Source of the DNA: an uncultured bacterium
GTDB taxonomy: Bacteria; Patescibacteriota; Patescibacteriia; UBA1558; GWA2-36-10
Assembly: GCA_937870675.1 (NCBI GenBank)
Contig: CALMZN010000029.1
Location: forward strand, 1 to 16,710
Length of the DNA: 16,710 nucleotides
Reading direction: 5' to 3'
Below the pieces are notes generated by a model. That model made no database searches. It worked only from the letters and a program-made list of their open reading frames with translations, and had not been told where the DNA came from. Positions 5,729 through 12,881 of the stretch are shown here, piece by piece. Each line of letters starts with the position of its first letter. Within the stretch, counting starts at the first letter, position 1. The translations under genes and the position numbers were made by a program.

Positions 5729-6881
5729 GAAAAAAAATTTACTCATTTTGAACAACGGTTCCAGTAGTTTGAAATTTGCTGTTTTTGAGTATGACAAAAA
5801 AGTTTTAGGAAAAATAATCTTGGAAGGGTCATATTCTGCTTACAATGCCAAGTCAATTTTGGTTTATTACAAAAATAATAAAAAAAATCAAGTTAATTAT
5901 TCGGAAAAGTATAATTTAAAAAGCGCTTGGCAAGCTATTCATGAAATGTTGGCCAAGCTGGATATTCAAGCTGTCGGTTTGCGAGTGGTTCATGGCGGAG
6001 ATGAGTTCAAAAAAAGTTGTAAGCTTGATAAAAATATTTTACAAAAAATCAGCCAGTACAATCACTTGGCGCCACTACACAACGAGCAAAGTTTGGAGCT
6101 GGTCAGGTTGGTGCAGGCCACTTGGCCTAAAGTGAAAATAATTGCTAGTTTTGACACAGCTTGGTTTGCAAATTTAGAGCCCGAGGCCTATCTGTATTCT
6201 TTACCAATTAAATACTATGAAAAGTTTGGTATCAGAAAATACGGCTTTCATGGTTTGAGTCATGAGATGGCTTGTCTGTGGGCCACCAAAAAATTGAATA
6301 TAAGTTTGCCTAAATTATCAGCCATCACTATTCATTTGGGTTCGGGGTCAAGCATTGCTTGGTTGGAAAGAGGCAAGGTCAAAGACACTACTATGGGTTT
6401 TTCACCCAATGAGGGCTTGACCATGGCCACCAGAAGCGGTGATTTGCCAGCGGCTGTGGCCTTGTATCTAGCGCAAGAGCAAAAAATGACTATTGAGCAG
6501 ATTGACAAGTTGATCAATCAAGAGTCAGGGCTTTTGGGCTTGAGTGGTAGCGCTGATTTGCGGGAAGTGCTTTTGGCCGCGGGCTACAAAGTCAGTGGCT
6601 ACAAATCTAGTTTTAAATATACTAGTACTCAAAAAAAATTAGCTAAGCAAGCATTGGCGGTCTATGTTTATGACATTAGGCGATACTTGTCTTCATATTT
6701 GGGCTTGAGCCAGAAACCGCAAGTCATTATTTTTACGGGAGTGGTAGGAACAAATAGCGCTGTCATACGCAGTTTGGTTTTAAAAAATTTAAATTTACCA
6801 AAGGGCTGTCGCGTTTTGATTGCCCCAGAAGGTGAAATGAAAAATATAGCAACAAAAACATGGCAATATTTACAGCAGTAA
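5718..6881 (+). CDS. ackA: Acetate kinase
   Basis: A 387-residue ASKHA-fold kinase that makes ATP and acetate from acetyl phosphate. Recognisable blocks are LILNNGSSSLKF near the N-terminus (phosphate loop), RVVHGG (R89-G94), FDTAWF (catalytic Asp region), YGFHGLSHE (active-site His), HLGSGSSIAW, and GFSPNEGLTMATRSGDL (the Arg that binds the acyl phosphate). The usual GIGENS block reads VVGTNS, so its Glu is Thr here; the C-terminal Glu in EGEMKNIA is kept. The start at 5718 lies inside the end of pduL and begins exactly at the family's N-terminus; an upstream ATG at 5661 would add residues from another frame of pduL. The 3' end overlaps the next gene by 22 bases. Confidence 0.94.
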   Translation: MKNEKKNLLILNNGSSSLKFAVFEYDKKVLGKIILEGSYSAYNAKSILVYYKNNKKNQVNYSEKYNLKSAWQAIHEMLAKLDIQAVGLRVVHGGDEFKKSCKLDKNILQKISQYNHLAPLHNEQSLELVRLVQATWPKVKIIASFDTAWFANLEPEAYLYSLPIKYYEKFGIRKYGFHGLSHEMACLWATKKLNISLPKLSAITIHLGSGSSIAWLERGKVKDTTMGFSPNEGLTMATRSGDLPAAVALYLAQEQKMTIEQIDKLINQESGLLGLSGSADLREVLLAAGYKVSGYKSSFKYTSTQKKLAKQALAVYVYDIRRYLSSYLGLSQKPQVIIFTGVVGTNSAVIRSLVLKNLNLPKGCRVLIAPEGEMKNIATKTWQYLQQ

Positions 6882-7375
6882 TTTTACTGGCGCAAAATGT
6901 TAGTAGTACAGTCAACGAAAATTTACAGGTGACAGAAGGTCAGCTACAAAATGCCAACCAAGAGTTGGATTTGTTGAAAGAGCAATACAATACCATGCTG
7001 ACCACCAGTCCAGAAACATCATTTTTTAATTTTGGTAATATGTATTTTTGGTTTGTGTTGGTTGGCTTGTTGCTTTTGGCTTTTGGTTTGCTTTTTTTAT
7101 TGGCGGAATTACAAAATAAAGACCGTAGTAAAAAGTCGCAAGTCGAAAGTATAAAGAAAGACGAATCCGCCAAAGGCGGACCCGCCTCGGGCAGGGAAGA
7201 AGACACTGAAGAAGAGGAGCCGGAATTAGCCAAAGAAGCTGAAGAGGTAAAAATAAAAGATGAGTTAGTCGATGATGAGGAAAATGAAGACGAGGAGGAT
7301 GAAAATGAGGAAGAGGAGGAGCCAGTAAAAAAATCAGACAAACCTATTAAAATAAAAGTGGAGAGGATAAAATAA
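6860..7375 (+). CDS. Small membrane protein with coiled coil and acidic tail
   Basis: 171 residues; family not recognised. Residues 1-16 are hydrophobic and may be a signal or first membrane segment. Residues 20-45 have a coiled-coil pattern (VTEGQLQNANQELDLLKEQY). A strong membrane helix spans about 61-83 (FWFVLVGLLLLAFGLLFLL). The rest is a low-complexity, highly acidic tail (about 113-155, runs of Glu and Asp) that ends in a basic stretch KPIKIKVERIK. The start overlaps ackA by 22 bases, so it is probably co-expressed, though a link to acetate metabolism is not implied by its sequence. Residues 103-112 (SAKGGPASGR) are encoded by a palindromic repeat insertion and break the acidic/basic pattern. 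Confidence 0.75.
   Translation: MAIFTAVILLAQNVSSTVNENLQVTEGQLQNANQELDLLKEQYNTMLTTSPETSFFNFGNMYFWFVLVGLLLLAFGLLFLLAELQNKDRSKKSQVESIKKDESAKGGPASGREEDTEEEEPELAKEAEEVKIKDELVDDEENEDEEDENEEEEEPVKKSDKPIKIKVERIK
7166..7195. repeat. Double palindrome inserted in a coding region
   Basis: TCCGCC-AAA-GGCGGA (7166-7180) is a perfect 6-bp hairpin, directly followed by CCCGCC-TCG-GGCAGG (7181-7195) with one mismatch. The second half has nearly the same sequence as the hairpin CCCGCC-TCT-GGCGGG (7656-7670) in the intergenic element downstream. The block is 30 bases, so the reading frame is kept. Its G+C content is far above the A+G-rich tail around it. Confidence 0.75.
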
Positions 7376-7495
7376 TAATATTTCCCAAAATAATTACCCC
7401 ACTTCGTCCCGTACGACTGGACTTCGAGGTGTGAAATTATTAAAAATAGCTCGCACTATCGCGCGAGCTTGCGGAAGTGTTTCAATTATTGCTAC
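7376..7495. other. Gene-free left part of the gap before recJ
   Basis: This stretch has no convincing gene. It holds small hairpins: a weak one joining CACTTCG to CGAGGTG around 7400-7433, AGCTCGC/GCGAGCT (7448-7469), and ATTATTG-CTA-CAATAAT (7485-7501). None is followed by a T tract. They may be decayed repeat copies. A frame starting at 7431 runs through them and the next element, but reads as repeat translation. Confidence 0.5.
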
Positions 7496-7704
7496 AATAA
7501 TCACATCTTTTATCGTCATTCCCGCGCCCCTCGGTCTCCCATTCGGGCCTGAGGGCCCTCAGGGCCTCGAACGGCGAGCTCGGGGTCGAGAGAAAAGCGG
7601 GAATCCACCAGTGTTATGCCCCACGGCTAATCAATGGTGGATCCCGCAACACCCGCCCGCCTCTGGCGGGAGTGCGGGATGACAGTAAAGGTAGTGTGAT
7701 TATT
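7496..7704. repeat. REPIN-like palindromic element, G+C-rich version
   Basis: The ends are a perfect 10-bp inverted repeat, AATAATCACA (7496-7505) and TGTGATTATT (7695-7704). Inside, GTCATTCCCGC (7515-7525) faces GCGGGATGAC (7674-7683). The inner arms GCGGGAATCCACCA (7597-7610) and TGGTGGATCCCGC (7635-7647) face each other across a 24-base spacer. The left half contains the 16-bp palindrome CCTGAGGGCCCTCAGG, and the right half CCCGCC-TCT-GGCGGG (7656-7670). The plan is the same as at 5036-5151 and 9424-9533, with different stem sequences. It fills the gap before recJ. Confidence 0.8.
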
Positions 7705-7717
7705 TATTTTTATTAAA

Positions 7718-9415
7718 ATGCCCAATATTTGGCAGATAAAAGAAAAAGCTCCCCAAGAATTTACAGAAAAGTTTCCAGAATTGCCACCAATAGTGACTCA
7801 ACTTTTGTTTTCTCGCAATTTGCATAGCCAAGAAGCTGTGGATGAATTTTTGTTGCCTGATTATAGTCAGGATATTCATGATCCATTTTTGTTCAAAGAC
7901 ATGGACAAGGCCTGCCAGCGCATCTACCAAGCCATTGAGCAAGGTGAGCAAATTACTGTCTATGCTGATTATGATGCTGATGGAGTGAGTTCAGCGGTTA
8001 TCTTGAATAGTGTGCTTACTGATTTGGGCGCCCAAGTAGCAGTTTATTTACCGCACCGCGAAAAAGAGGGTTATGGGCTCAATGTGGTAGCAGTGGAAGA
8101 AATTGCCAGCCACAACACAAAATTAATAATTACTTGCGACTGTGGCGTTAGCAATAATGAAGAAGTGGCACTAGCCAACAGCAAAAATATTGATGTGATT
8201 GTTACTGATCATCATGCTTTTCAGGAAAAATTGCCAGAGGCCTACGCTATCATTCATCCGCAAGCACCTGGGGAGACCTATCCTTTCAAATTTTTATGCG
8301 GTGGTGGCGTGTCTTTTAAGCTGGCGCAGGCGTTACTTAAGCATGTCAGTAATAAATTTGCGCTCAAAGACAGTGAATCCAAAGAAAAATGGCTGTTGGA
8401 TATGGTGGCCATCTCTACTGTGGCTGATATGGTGCCTATAATTGGAGAAAACAGGACCTTACTCAAGCACGGACTCATTGTTTTGCGGAAGACGCGGCGC
8501 GTCGGCTTGCAGATGATGTTCAAAATTGCAGGACTAGAGCCAAAAGAAATCAATGCTACGAATATTGCTTTTGCCATAGCGCCGCGCATCAATACAGCTG
8601 GTCGTATGGATCACGCTAATCAAGCTTATTGTCTGCTTATTGAGACCGATGAAGCCAAGGCCGCTAGTATGGCCGCCAAGCTAAATGATAATAATAGCGA
8701 ACGCCAAAAAATTACCGAAAATATTTTTCGTGAAGCCAAAACCTTAGACATCAATCAAGATGACAAGTTGTTGGTTTTTTACAAAGCAGATTGGTCAACT
8801 GGCTTGATCAGCTTGGCCGCCAACAAACTGCTTAGGGAGTACAATCGTCCTTGCTTGGTGATTTGCGGTCAAGGCGAAAAAATTGTTGGTTCAGCCCGTA
8901 GTTTGGAGGGCTTCAATATTACTGAGGCCTTGACCAAGAACAAAGATTTGTTGTTGAGGTTTGGCGGGCATCCACAGGCTGCTGGCTTTACTACTACTCA
9001 AGCAAATTATGAAACTTTAATAAAAAATCTAAAAAAATTAGCTGAAGATCAATTAAAGGATTCGCTTTTTCAAAACAAATTGGAAATTGAAAAGAAAATT
9101 GATTTAGAGCAAATAAATTGGGAACTAGTTGATTGGTTGCAAAAATTTGAACCGCACGGCCAAGGCAATCCTGAGCCATATTTTGTTAGTGAAAATGTTT
9201 TAGTCAGCCAAGCGCGCAAAGTTGGCTCTGACGGTAAGCACTTGAAATTAGAATTAGCGCAAAATAACAAAAAAATCGGAGGCATTGGTTTTGGTTTGGG
9301 AAATATTGATTTGGCAGTTGGCCACAATGTTGACATCGTCTATAATATAAATATCAACGAATGGAATGGCAATCGTGAAATACAATTAAAAATTAAAGAT
9401 ATTCGTGTAAAATAA
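7718..9415 (+). CDS. recJ: Single-stranded-DNA 5'-3' exonuclease RecJ
   Basis: 565 residues, the normal RecJ length. It degrades single-stranded DNA 5' to 3' in RecF-pathway recombination and in mismatch and base-excision repair. DHH-superfamily motifs are in order: YADYDADG (82-89), ITCDCGVSNN with its Asp, VTDHH (162-166), the INTAGRMDHA block, and in the DHHA1 domain RFGGHPQAAGF (GGH at 416-418). A C-terminal OB-type part (about residues 450-565) contains FEPHGQGNPEPYF, a RecJ hallmark. The start follows the repeat element by 13 bases and has no SD. The next gene is RNase HI, followed by a replication clamp-loader subunit, so DNA repair and replication genes are grouped. Confidence 0.95.
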   Translation: MPNIWQIKEKAPQEFTEKFPELPPIVTQLLFSRNLHSQEAVDEFLLPDYSQDIHDPFLFKDMDKACQRIYQAIEQGEQITVYADYDADGVSSAVILNSVLTDLGAQVAVYLPHREKEGYGLNVVAVEEIASHNTKLIITCDCGVSNNEEVALANSKNIDVIVTDHHAFQEKLPEAYAIIHPQAPGETYPFKFLCGGGVSFKLAQALLKHVSNKFALKDSESKEKWLLDMVAISTVADMVPIIGENRTLLKHGLIVLRKTRRVGLQMMFKIAGLEPKEINATNIAFAIAPRINTAGRMDHANQAYCLLIETDEAKAASMAAKLNDNNSERQKITENIFREAKTLDINQDDKLLVFYKADWSTGLISLAANKLLREYNRPCLVICGQGEKIVGSARSLEGFNITEALTKNKDLLLRFGGHPQAAGFTTTQANYETLIKNLKKLAEDQLKDSLFQNKLEIEKKIDLEQINWELVDWLQKFEPHGQGNPEPYFVSENVLVSQARKVGSDGKHLKLELAQNNKKIGGIGFGLGNIDLAVGHNVDIVYNININEWNGNREIQLKIKDIRVK

Positions 9416-9423
9416 AGTAGACT

Positions 9424-9533
9424 TGTCATTCTGGAGGCCATGAGCACGGGCGAATGGCCGATAGAATCCACAGTTTTAATTTATGCTGGTAGATTCTATC
9501 GTTTCGTCGAGCTTAGCTCGACTCGCAATGACA
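9424..9533. repeat. REPIN-like palindromic element, copy 2 (inverted)
   Basis: This is the reverse complement of copy 1 (5036-5151) over nearly its full length. It shares the central block ATAAATTAAAACTGTGGATT (reverse strand) and the GTCGAGC-TTA-GCTCGAC hairpin (9506-9522). Ends are TGTCATTCTGGAG (9424-9436) and CAATGACA (9526-9533). It sits between the recJ stop (9415) and the RNase HI start (9546). Confidence 0.85.
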
Positions 9534-9545
9534 ATAAAAAACATT

Positions 9546-9956
9546 ATGGACAATAAAGCAAAATTATTTACTGATGGGGGTTCAAGAGGCAATCCCGGAC
9601 CAGCCGCTATTGGCGGTGTGCTTTATGCGGAGGAAAAAGAAATTGACCGTTTTGGCCTTACTATTGGCTCAAGCACCAACAACCAAGCTGAATATCAGGC
9701 CTTGCTTCACGGTATCAATCTAGCTATCAAGCATAAAATTAAATTTTTAGATTGTTATCTGGACAGCGAGTTGGTGGTCAAGCAGCTCAATCAAGAATAT
9801 CGCGTCAAAGACCAAGAGCTAGCCAAAATTTTTGTAAAGGTCTGGAATTTACTAGCGCAGTTTGATCACATCAAGTTTCATCACATTGTCAGAGAGAAAA
9901 ATAAAGTGGCTGACGAGATGGTTAATTTTGCCCTAGACAGAAAAACCAATAATTAG
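9546..9956 (+). CDS. rnhA: Ribonuclease HI
   Basis: 136 residues; cleaves the RNA strand of RNA-DNA hybrids. All four acidic active-site positions are visible: D10 in LFTDGGSRGNPG, E49 in NNQAEYQALL, D73 in CYLDSELVV and D123 in KVADEMVN. H113 (in KFHHIVREKN) fits the mobile catalytic His region. There is no N-terminal hybrid-binding domain and no basic-protrusion handle, so it is the compact type seen in archaea and some bacteria. The start at 9546 begins right at the domain. The longer frame from 9483 would translate the repeat element (SIVSSSLARLA), so it is rejected. Only 12 bases separate the repeat from ATG and there is no SD. Confidence 0.93.
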   Translation: MDNKAKLFTDGGSRGNPGPAAIGGVLYAEEKEIDRFGLTIGSSTNNQAEYQALLHGINLAIKHKIKFLDCYLDSELVVKQLNQEYRVKDQELAKIFVKVWNLLAQFDHIKFHHIVREKNKVADEMVNFALDRKTNN

Positions 9957-9981
9957 TCTAATAAAATACTATTTCTCACTG

Positions 9982-10010
9982 TTGATTTTTTACCTGAAAA
10001 ATGGTATTTT
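9982..10010 (+). promoter_or_regulatory. Promoter of the delta' gene, likely leaderless transcript
   Basis: TTGATT (9982-9987), exactly 17 bases, then TATTTT (10005-10010) with extended -10 TGG. Transcription would start about 7 bases later, at or next to ATG 10018. The -10 region closely matches the one at 2276-2284. Confidence 0.6.
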
Positions 10011-10017
10011 TTAATCA

Positions 10018-11025
10018 ATGTCGGACAAATATCATTGGCCAATTTTTGGTCATAAACAAGCCATTCAGTTTTTACAAAATTCTATTGAGCAAGAGAAGTT
10101 AGCTCATGCTTATTTGTTTTATGGTTCAAAGGGTTTGGGCAAGAAAATGATTGCCAATTATTTTGCGAGCAGTATTTTCTGTACCAGTGTTGATAAAAAA
10201 CCCTGTGGACAGTGTAAGTATTGTCGTCTAGTGGCCAAAAATTCCTATCTTGATCTTTATACTTTAGGTAAAGATGATCAAGAATTGTCTGTGGAAAATG
10301 TTCGGGAGTTTATGCATAGTTTGCAGATGGCCAACATTTATAGCAACAAAAAAATAGCCATTATTTACAATGTGGAAAAAATAAATATTTTTGGCGCCAA
10401 TGCCTTGCTCAAGACCCTGGAAGAGCCGCCAGCTAATACGATTATTATTTTGTTAGCAGATAATATTAATTTGTTGCCAGCTACCGTGATTTCTCGTTGT
10501 CAGCCCATCAAATTTCAGGCCTTGAAAAAAGAAGAAATGGAGGAGTGGATTTCTAAGTTTGATTTTGATGAGAGTGAGCGTCAGACCATCATGAACTTAT
10601 CTTTTGGCAAACCGGGCTTAGCCCTGCAATTGATGCAAGAAAACTTAGATCCTTGGAAGAAAAATTGCAATTTTATTATCAAATTATTATCCAGCAATAC
10701 TTTCAATATAATGCAGATTATTGAAAAATGGTTTGCTCTTTTGAAAAAAGAAAATCCCGAAGCCAGAGTTTCAGATCTTGGTCAAAATACCAAGGTGTAT
10801 ATAGATTATTTGGAAGTGATGATGCGCGATTTGTTGTGGATCAAACTAGATAAGCCCATTGTCAATCAGGTTTTTAAGAGTGAGCTAAATAATATTTCTT
10901 CTAGTTATTCATCTGAGCAATTACTGCAAAACTTGACTCGTCTGACGGATTATAAACAAAAATTAAATAACAATGTTAACCCGCAATTATTGTGGGAAAA
11001 TATTTTTTTAAATTTACCCCGTTAA
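10018..11025 (+). CDS. holB: DNA polymerase III subunit delta' (clamp loader)
   Basis: 335-residue AAA+ clamp-loader subunit that helps load the sliding clamp. Visible features are the N-terminal IFGHKQAIQFLQ, a P-loop GSKGLGKK (36-43), a zinc module with C63, C66 and C69 (CGQCKYC) plus a Cys at 55, ALLKTLEEPPANT (about 129-141), and the sensor/arginine-finger region SRCQPI (159-164). The Walker B position reads YNVEKI rather than DEAH, which favours delta' over the gamma/tau subunit, as do the length and the lack of a long C-terminal extension. It has its own promoter with almost no leader. Its last codons form one arm of an inverted repeat that reaches the SD of the next gene. Confidence 0.88.
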   Translation: MSDKYHWPIFGHKQAIQFLQNSIEQEKLAHAYLFYGSKGLGKKMIANYFASSIFCTSVDKKPCGQCKYCRLVAKNSYLDLYTLGKDDQELSVENVREFMHSLQMANIYSNKKIAIIYNVEKINIFGANALLKTLEEPPANTIIILLADNINLLPATVISRCQPIKFQALKKEEMEEWISKFDFDESERQTIMNLSFGKPGLALQLMQENLDPWKKNCNFIIKLLSSNTFNIMQIIEKWFALLKKENPEARVSDLGQNTKVYIDYLEVMMRDLLWIKLDKPIVNQVFKSELNNISSSYSSEQLLQNLTRLTDYKQKLNNNVNPQLLWENIFLNLPR

Positions 11026-11148
11026 ATAAATTAATTAACGTGGCGTAAATCAATTGAGTAGGTATATTAAATATTATTGTGTTAGTTATTAATAAGTTTA
11101 ATTAATTTAAAATTTTAAATTATCATTTAAAATTTTATTTAACGGGGT
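11016..11148 (+). promoter_or_regulatory. Long-range inverted repeat from delta' stop to lipoprotein SD
   Basis: ACCCCGTTAAATAAA (11016-11030) and TTTATTTAACGGGGT (11134-11148) are a perfect 15-bp inverted repeat; pairing extends six more bases with one G.U. The left arm contains the delta' stop codon, and the right arm contains the GGGGTG SD of the next gene (11144-11149). In a shared RNA the SD would be sequestered. Between the arms, AAAATTTTAAAT (11109-11120) and ATTTAAAATTTT (11125-11136) form a perfect 12-bp A+T hairpin with loop TATC that overlaps the right arm by three bases. Confidence 0.7.
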
Positions 11149-11154
11149 GAATTT

Positions 11155-12318
11155 ATGAAAAACAAAAAAACGATTTTTAAAGCATTTAGTTTATTGATCT
11201 TGGCTTTCTTTGTTTCGGGTTGTACTATTCTTCCGACCACTTCTTCCAAGAAAAAAGCTACGCCAGTAGCTTACCAGGGCGGTGTTTTTCGAACAGCTGA
11301 TTTTTCCGTGCAAGCCAACACTTTGAATTGGCAAAAAGTATCTGATGTCTATGCCACAGGTGGCAAGGTAAAGACACTAGACACGGCCTCGATAGTATCC
11401 TATGCCTTGGATCCTAATGACAGCGCGGCCTTGTACATTGGTTCGCAAAATGAAGGCATCTACTATACTTACAATTACGGTCAGGCCTGGTTGCAGACCT
11501 TGATGGACAAGGGCTCGGTCAATGCTATTGCGGTCAGTCCAGATCCAGCCACCAACAAATGCACTATTTATGCCGCGGCCAATAATTATATTTACCTGAG
11601 CAAGGATTGCGGACGCACTTGGGGTGCTGTTTATTTTGAAGCGCGCACAAAAATCATAGTGACGGCTCTAGCCATTCGTAAAGACAATCCCAAAATAATT
11701 TACGCTGGCACTAGTGAAGGAAATTTTATCCGCAGTTTTGATGGCGGTGTCACTTGGGATTCAATTTATCGTTTCAATAATAATATTATCAACATCATTA
11801 TTCAGAATCATGTTGATAGTAAAATAATTTATGTAGTGACCCAGTCAGCCGGTATTTGGCGCAGTCCTGACGGCGCGGAAAATCCGGGTAATTGGGTGGA
11901 CTTGATGACCACGCAGGTTGATCAGTCCGAAGTCGCTGATGAGGGCAATTTCAAAGAATTTGGCAAGATTAGTGGATCAAAAAGTTATCTAGCCATCAGC
12001 GCTGACAAAAGTGTTGGCGATGGCTTGATTTATGTCAATACAGTTGGTATTTATCGTCTCAAATTTGGCGATATGTGGCGTCAGCTGAAATTGATTCCGC
12101 CCAAGAAAAAAGAAACCATTACCGCTGTCGGAGTCAATCCGGACAATACCAACGAAGTGTTGTACGCCAGCACTGGAGCATTTTATCGCACCTTTGACGC
12201 GGGGGTGAACTGGAACATCACACCTCTGCCAAATAGCGGTAAGCCAGCTTGGGCAGTATTTTCTGATGACAGCAAATTTTTTTACTTAGCAAATTATTAT
12301 TTAGCACCAAAGAAATAA
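11155..12318 (+). CDS. Lipoprotein with Asp-box (BNR) beta-propeller repeats
   Basis: 387 residues. The signal peptide is a lipoprotein type: basic start MKNKK, hydrophobic core, lipobox FVSGC with Cys23 as lipidation site, so it is expected on the outer face of the cytoplasmic membrane. A Ser/Thr/Lys linker follows (about 24-36). The body has repeated Asp-box-like motifs: TYNYGQAW (105-112), SKDCGRTW (149-156), SFDGGVTW (194-201) and TFDAGVNW (346-353), each after an IYAG- or LYAS-type strand. This matches beta-propellers of the sortilin/BNR/Ycf48 type. Such folds bind ligands or help assembly; catalysis is not implied. It has one of the few SD sites among + strand genes (GGGGTG, 11144-11149). 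The frr start is five bases after its stop. Confidence 0.85.
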   Translation: MKNKKTIFKAFSLLILAFFVSGCTILPTTSSKKKATPVAYQGGVFRTADFSVQANTLNWQKVSDVYATGGKVKTLDTASIVSYALDPNDSAALYIGSQNEGIYYTYNYGQAWLQTLMDKGSVNAIAVSPDPATNKCTIYAAANNYIYLSKDCGRTWGAVYFEARTKIIVTALAIRKDNPKIIYAGTSEGNFIRSFDGGVTWDSIYRFNNNIINIIIQNHVDSKIIYVVTQSAGIWRSPDGAENPGNWVDLMTTQVDQSEVADEGNFKEFGKISGSKSYLAISADKSVGDGLIYVNTVGIYRLKFGDMWRQLKLIPPKKKETITAVGVNPDNTNEVLYASTGAFYRTFDAGVNWNITPLPNSGKPAWAVFSDDSKFFYLANYYLAPKK

Positions 12319-12323
12319 ACTAT

Positions 12324-12878
12324 ATGCATCAATTTATTTTGGCCAACAAAAATCAGTTTGAAAAGACCATAGAGTTTTTGAAAACTGATATCAATACTTT
12401 GCGCACCGGACGCATTTCCCCTAGTGTGGTGGAAAAAATAAAAGTCGAGGTCTATGGGACAGTTTCGGAGTTGTTGCAATTGGCCTCCATCACCAGTCCT
12501 GAGCCACAGACCATTGCTATCAAGCCCTGGGACAAAAGCATCTTGAAAGACATTGAGCGCGCCATCCAGACCTCAGATCTTAGCATCAATCCCGTGGTGG
12601 ATAGCGATTTGATTAGGTTGAATTTTCCACCCCTATCTGAAGAGCGTCGCAAAGATTTGGTCAAGGTTTTGCACAAAAAATTGGAAGAGGGACGCGTCAT
12701 CTTACGCGGTCAGCGAGAAAAAATCCGCGAAGAAGTGATGGCCATGGAAAAAAATAAAGAAATACCAGAAGATGAAAAATTTGTGGCTTTAAAAGATCTT
12801 GATCTTTTGATCAAAGAGTACAATGACAAGATCAAAGAAATTGGCGACAAAAAAGAGCAAGAAATAATGACTATTTAA
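12324..12878 (+). CDS. frr: Ribosome recycling factor
   Basis: 184 residues, the normal family length. It splits post-termination ribosomes together with EF-G. The hallmark LRTGRISPSVVEKIKVEVYG is present in full near residues 26-45, and further conserved blocks are ITSPEPQTIAIKPWDKSIL, LIRLNFPPLSEERRKDLVK and the C-terminal helix LKDLDLLIKEYNDKI. It lies five bases after the lipoprotein gene and three bases before the protease gene. The order frr, rseP, proS is familiar from many bacteria, where uppS, cdsA and dxr often lie between; those are missing here. Confidence 0.97.
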   Translation: MHQFILANKNQFEKTIEFLKTDINTLRTGRISPSVVEKIKVEVYGTVSELLQLASITSPEPQTIAIKPWDKSILKDIERAIQTSDLSINPVVDSDLIRLNFPPLSEERRKDLVKVLHKKLEEGRVILRGQREKIREEVMAMEKNKEIPEDEKFVALKDLDLLIKEYNDKIKEIGDKKEQEIMTI

Positions 12879-12881
12879 TTT

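Noticed and set aside
6940..7341. 133-codon minus-strand frame rich in Ser
   Set aside because: It is the antisense of the Glu/Asp-rich tail; GAA/GAG/GAT read backwards gives Ser/Phe runs.
7431..7682. 83-codon + strand frame before recJ
   Set aside because: It translates the palindromic element (Pro/Gly/Arg-rich after residue 30), with no SD and no domain.
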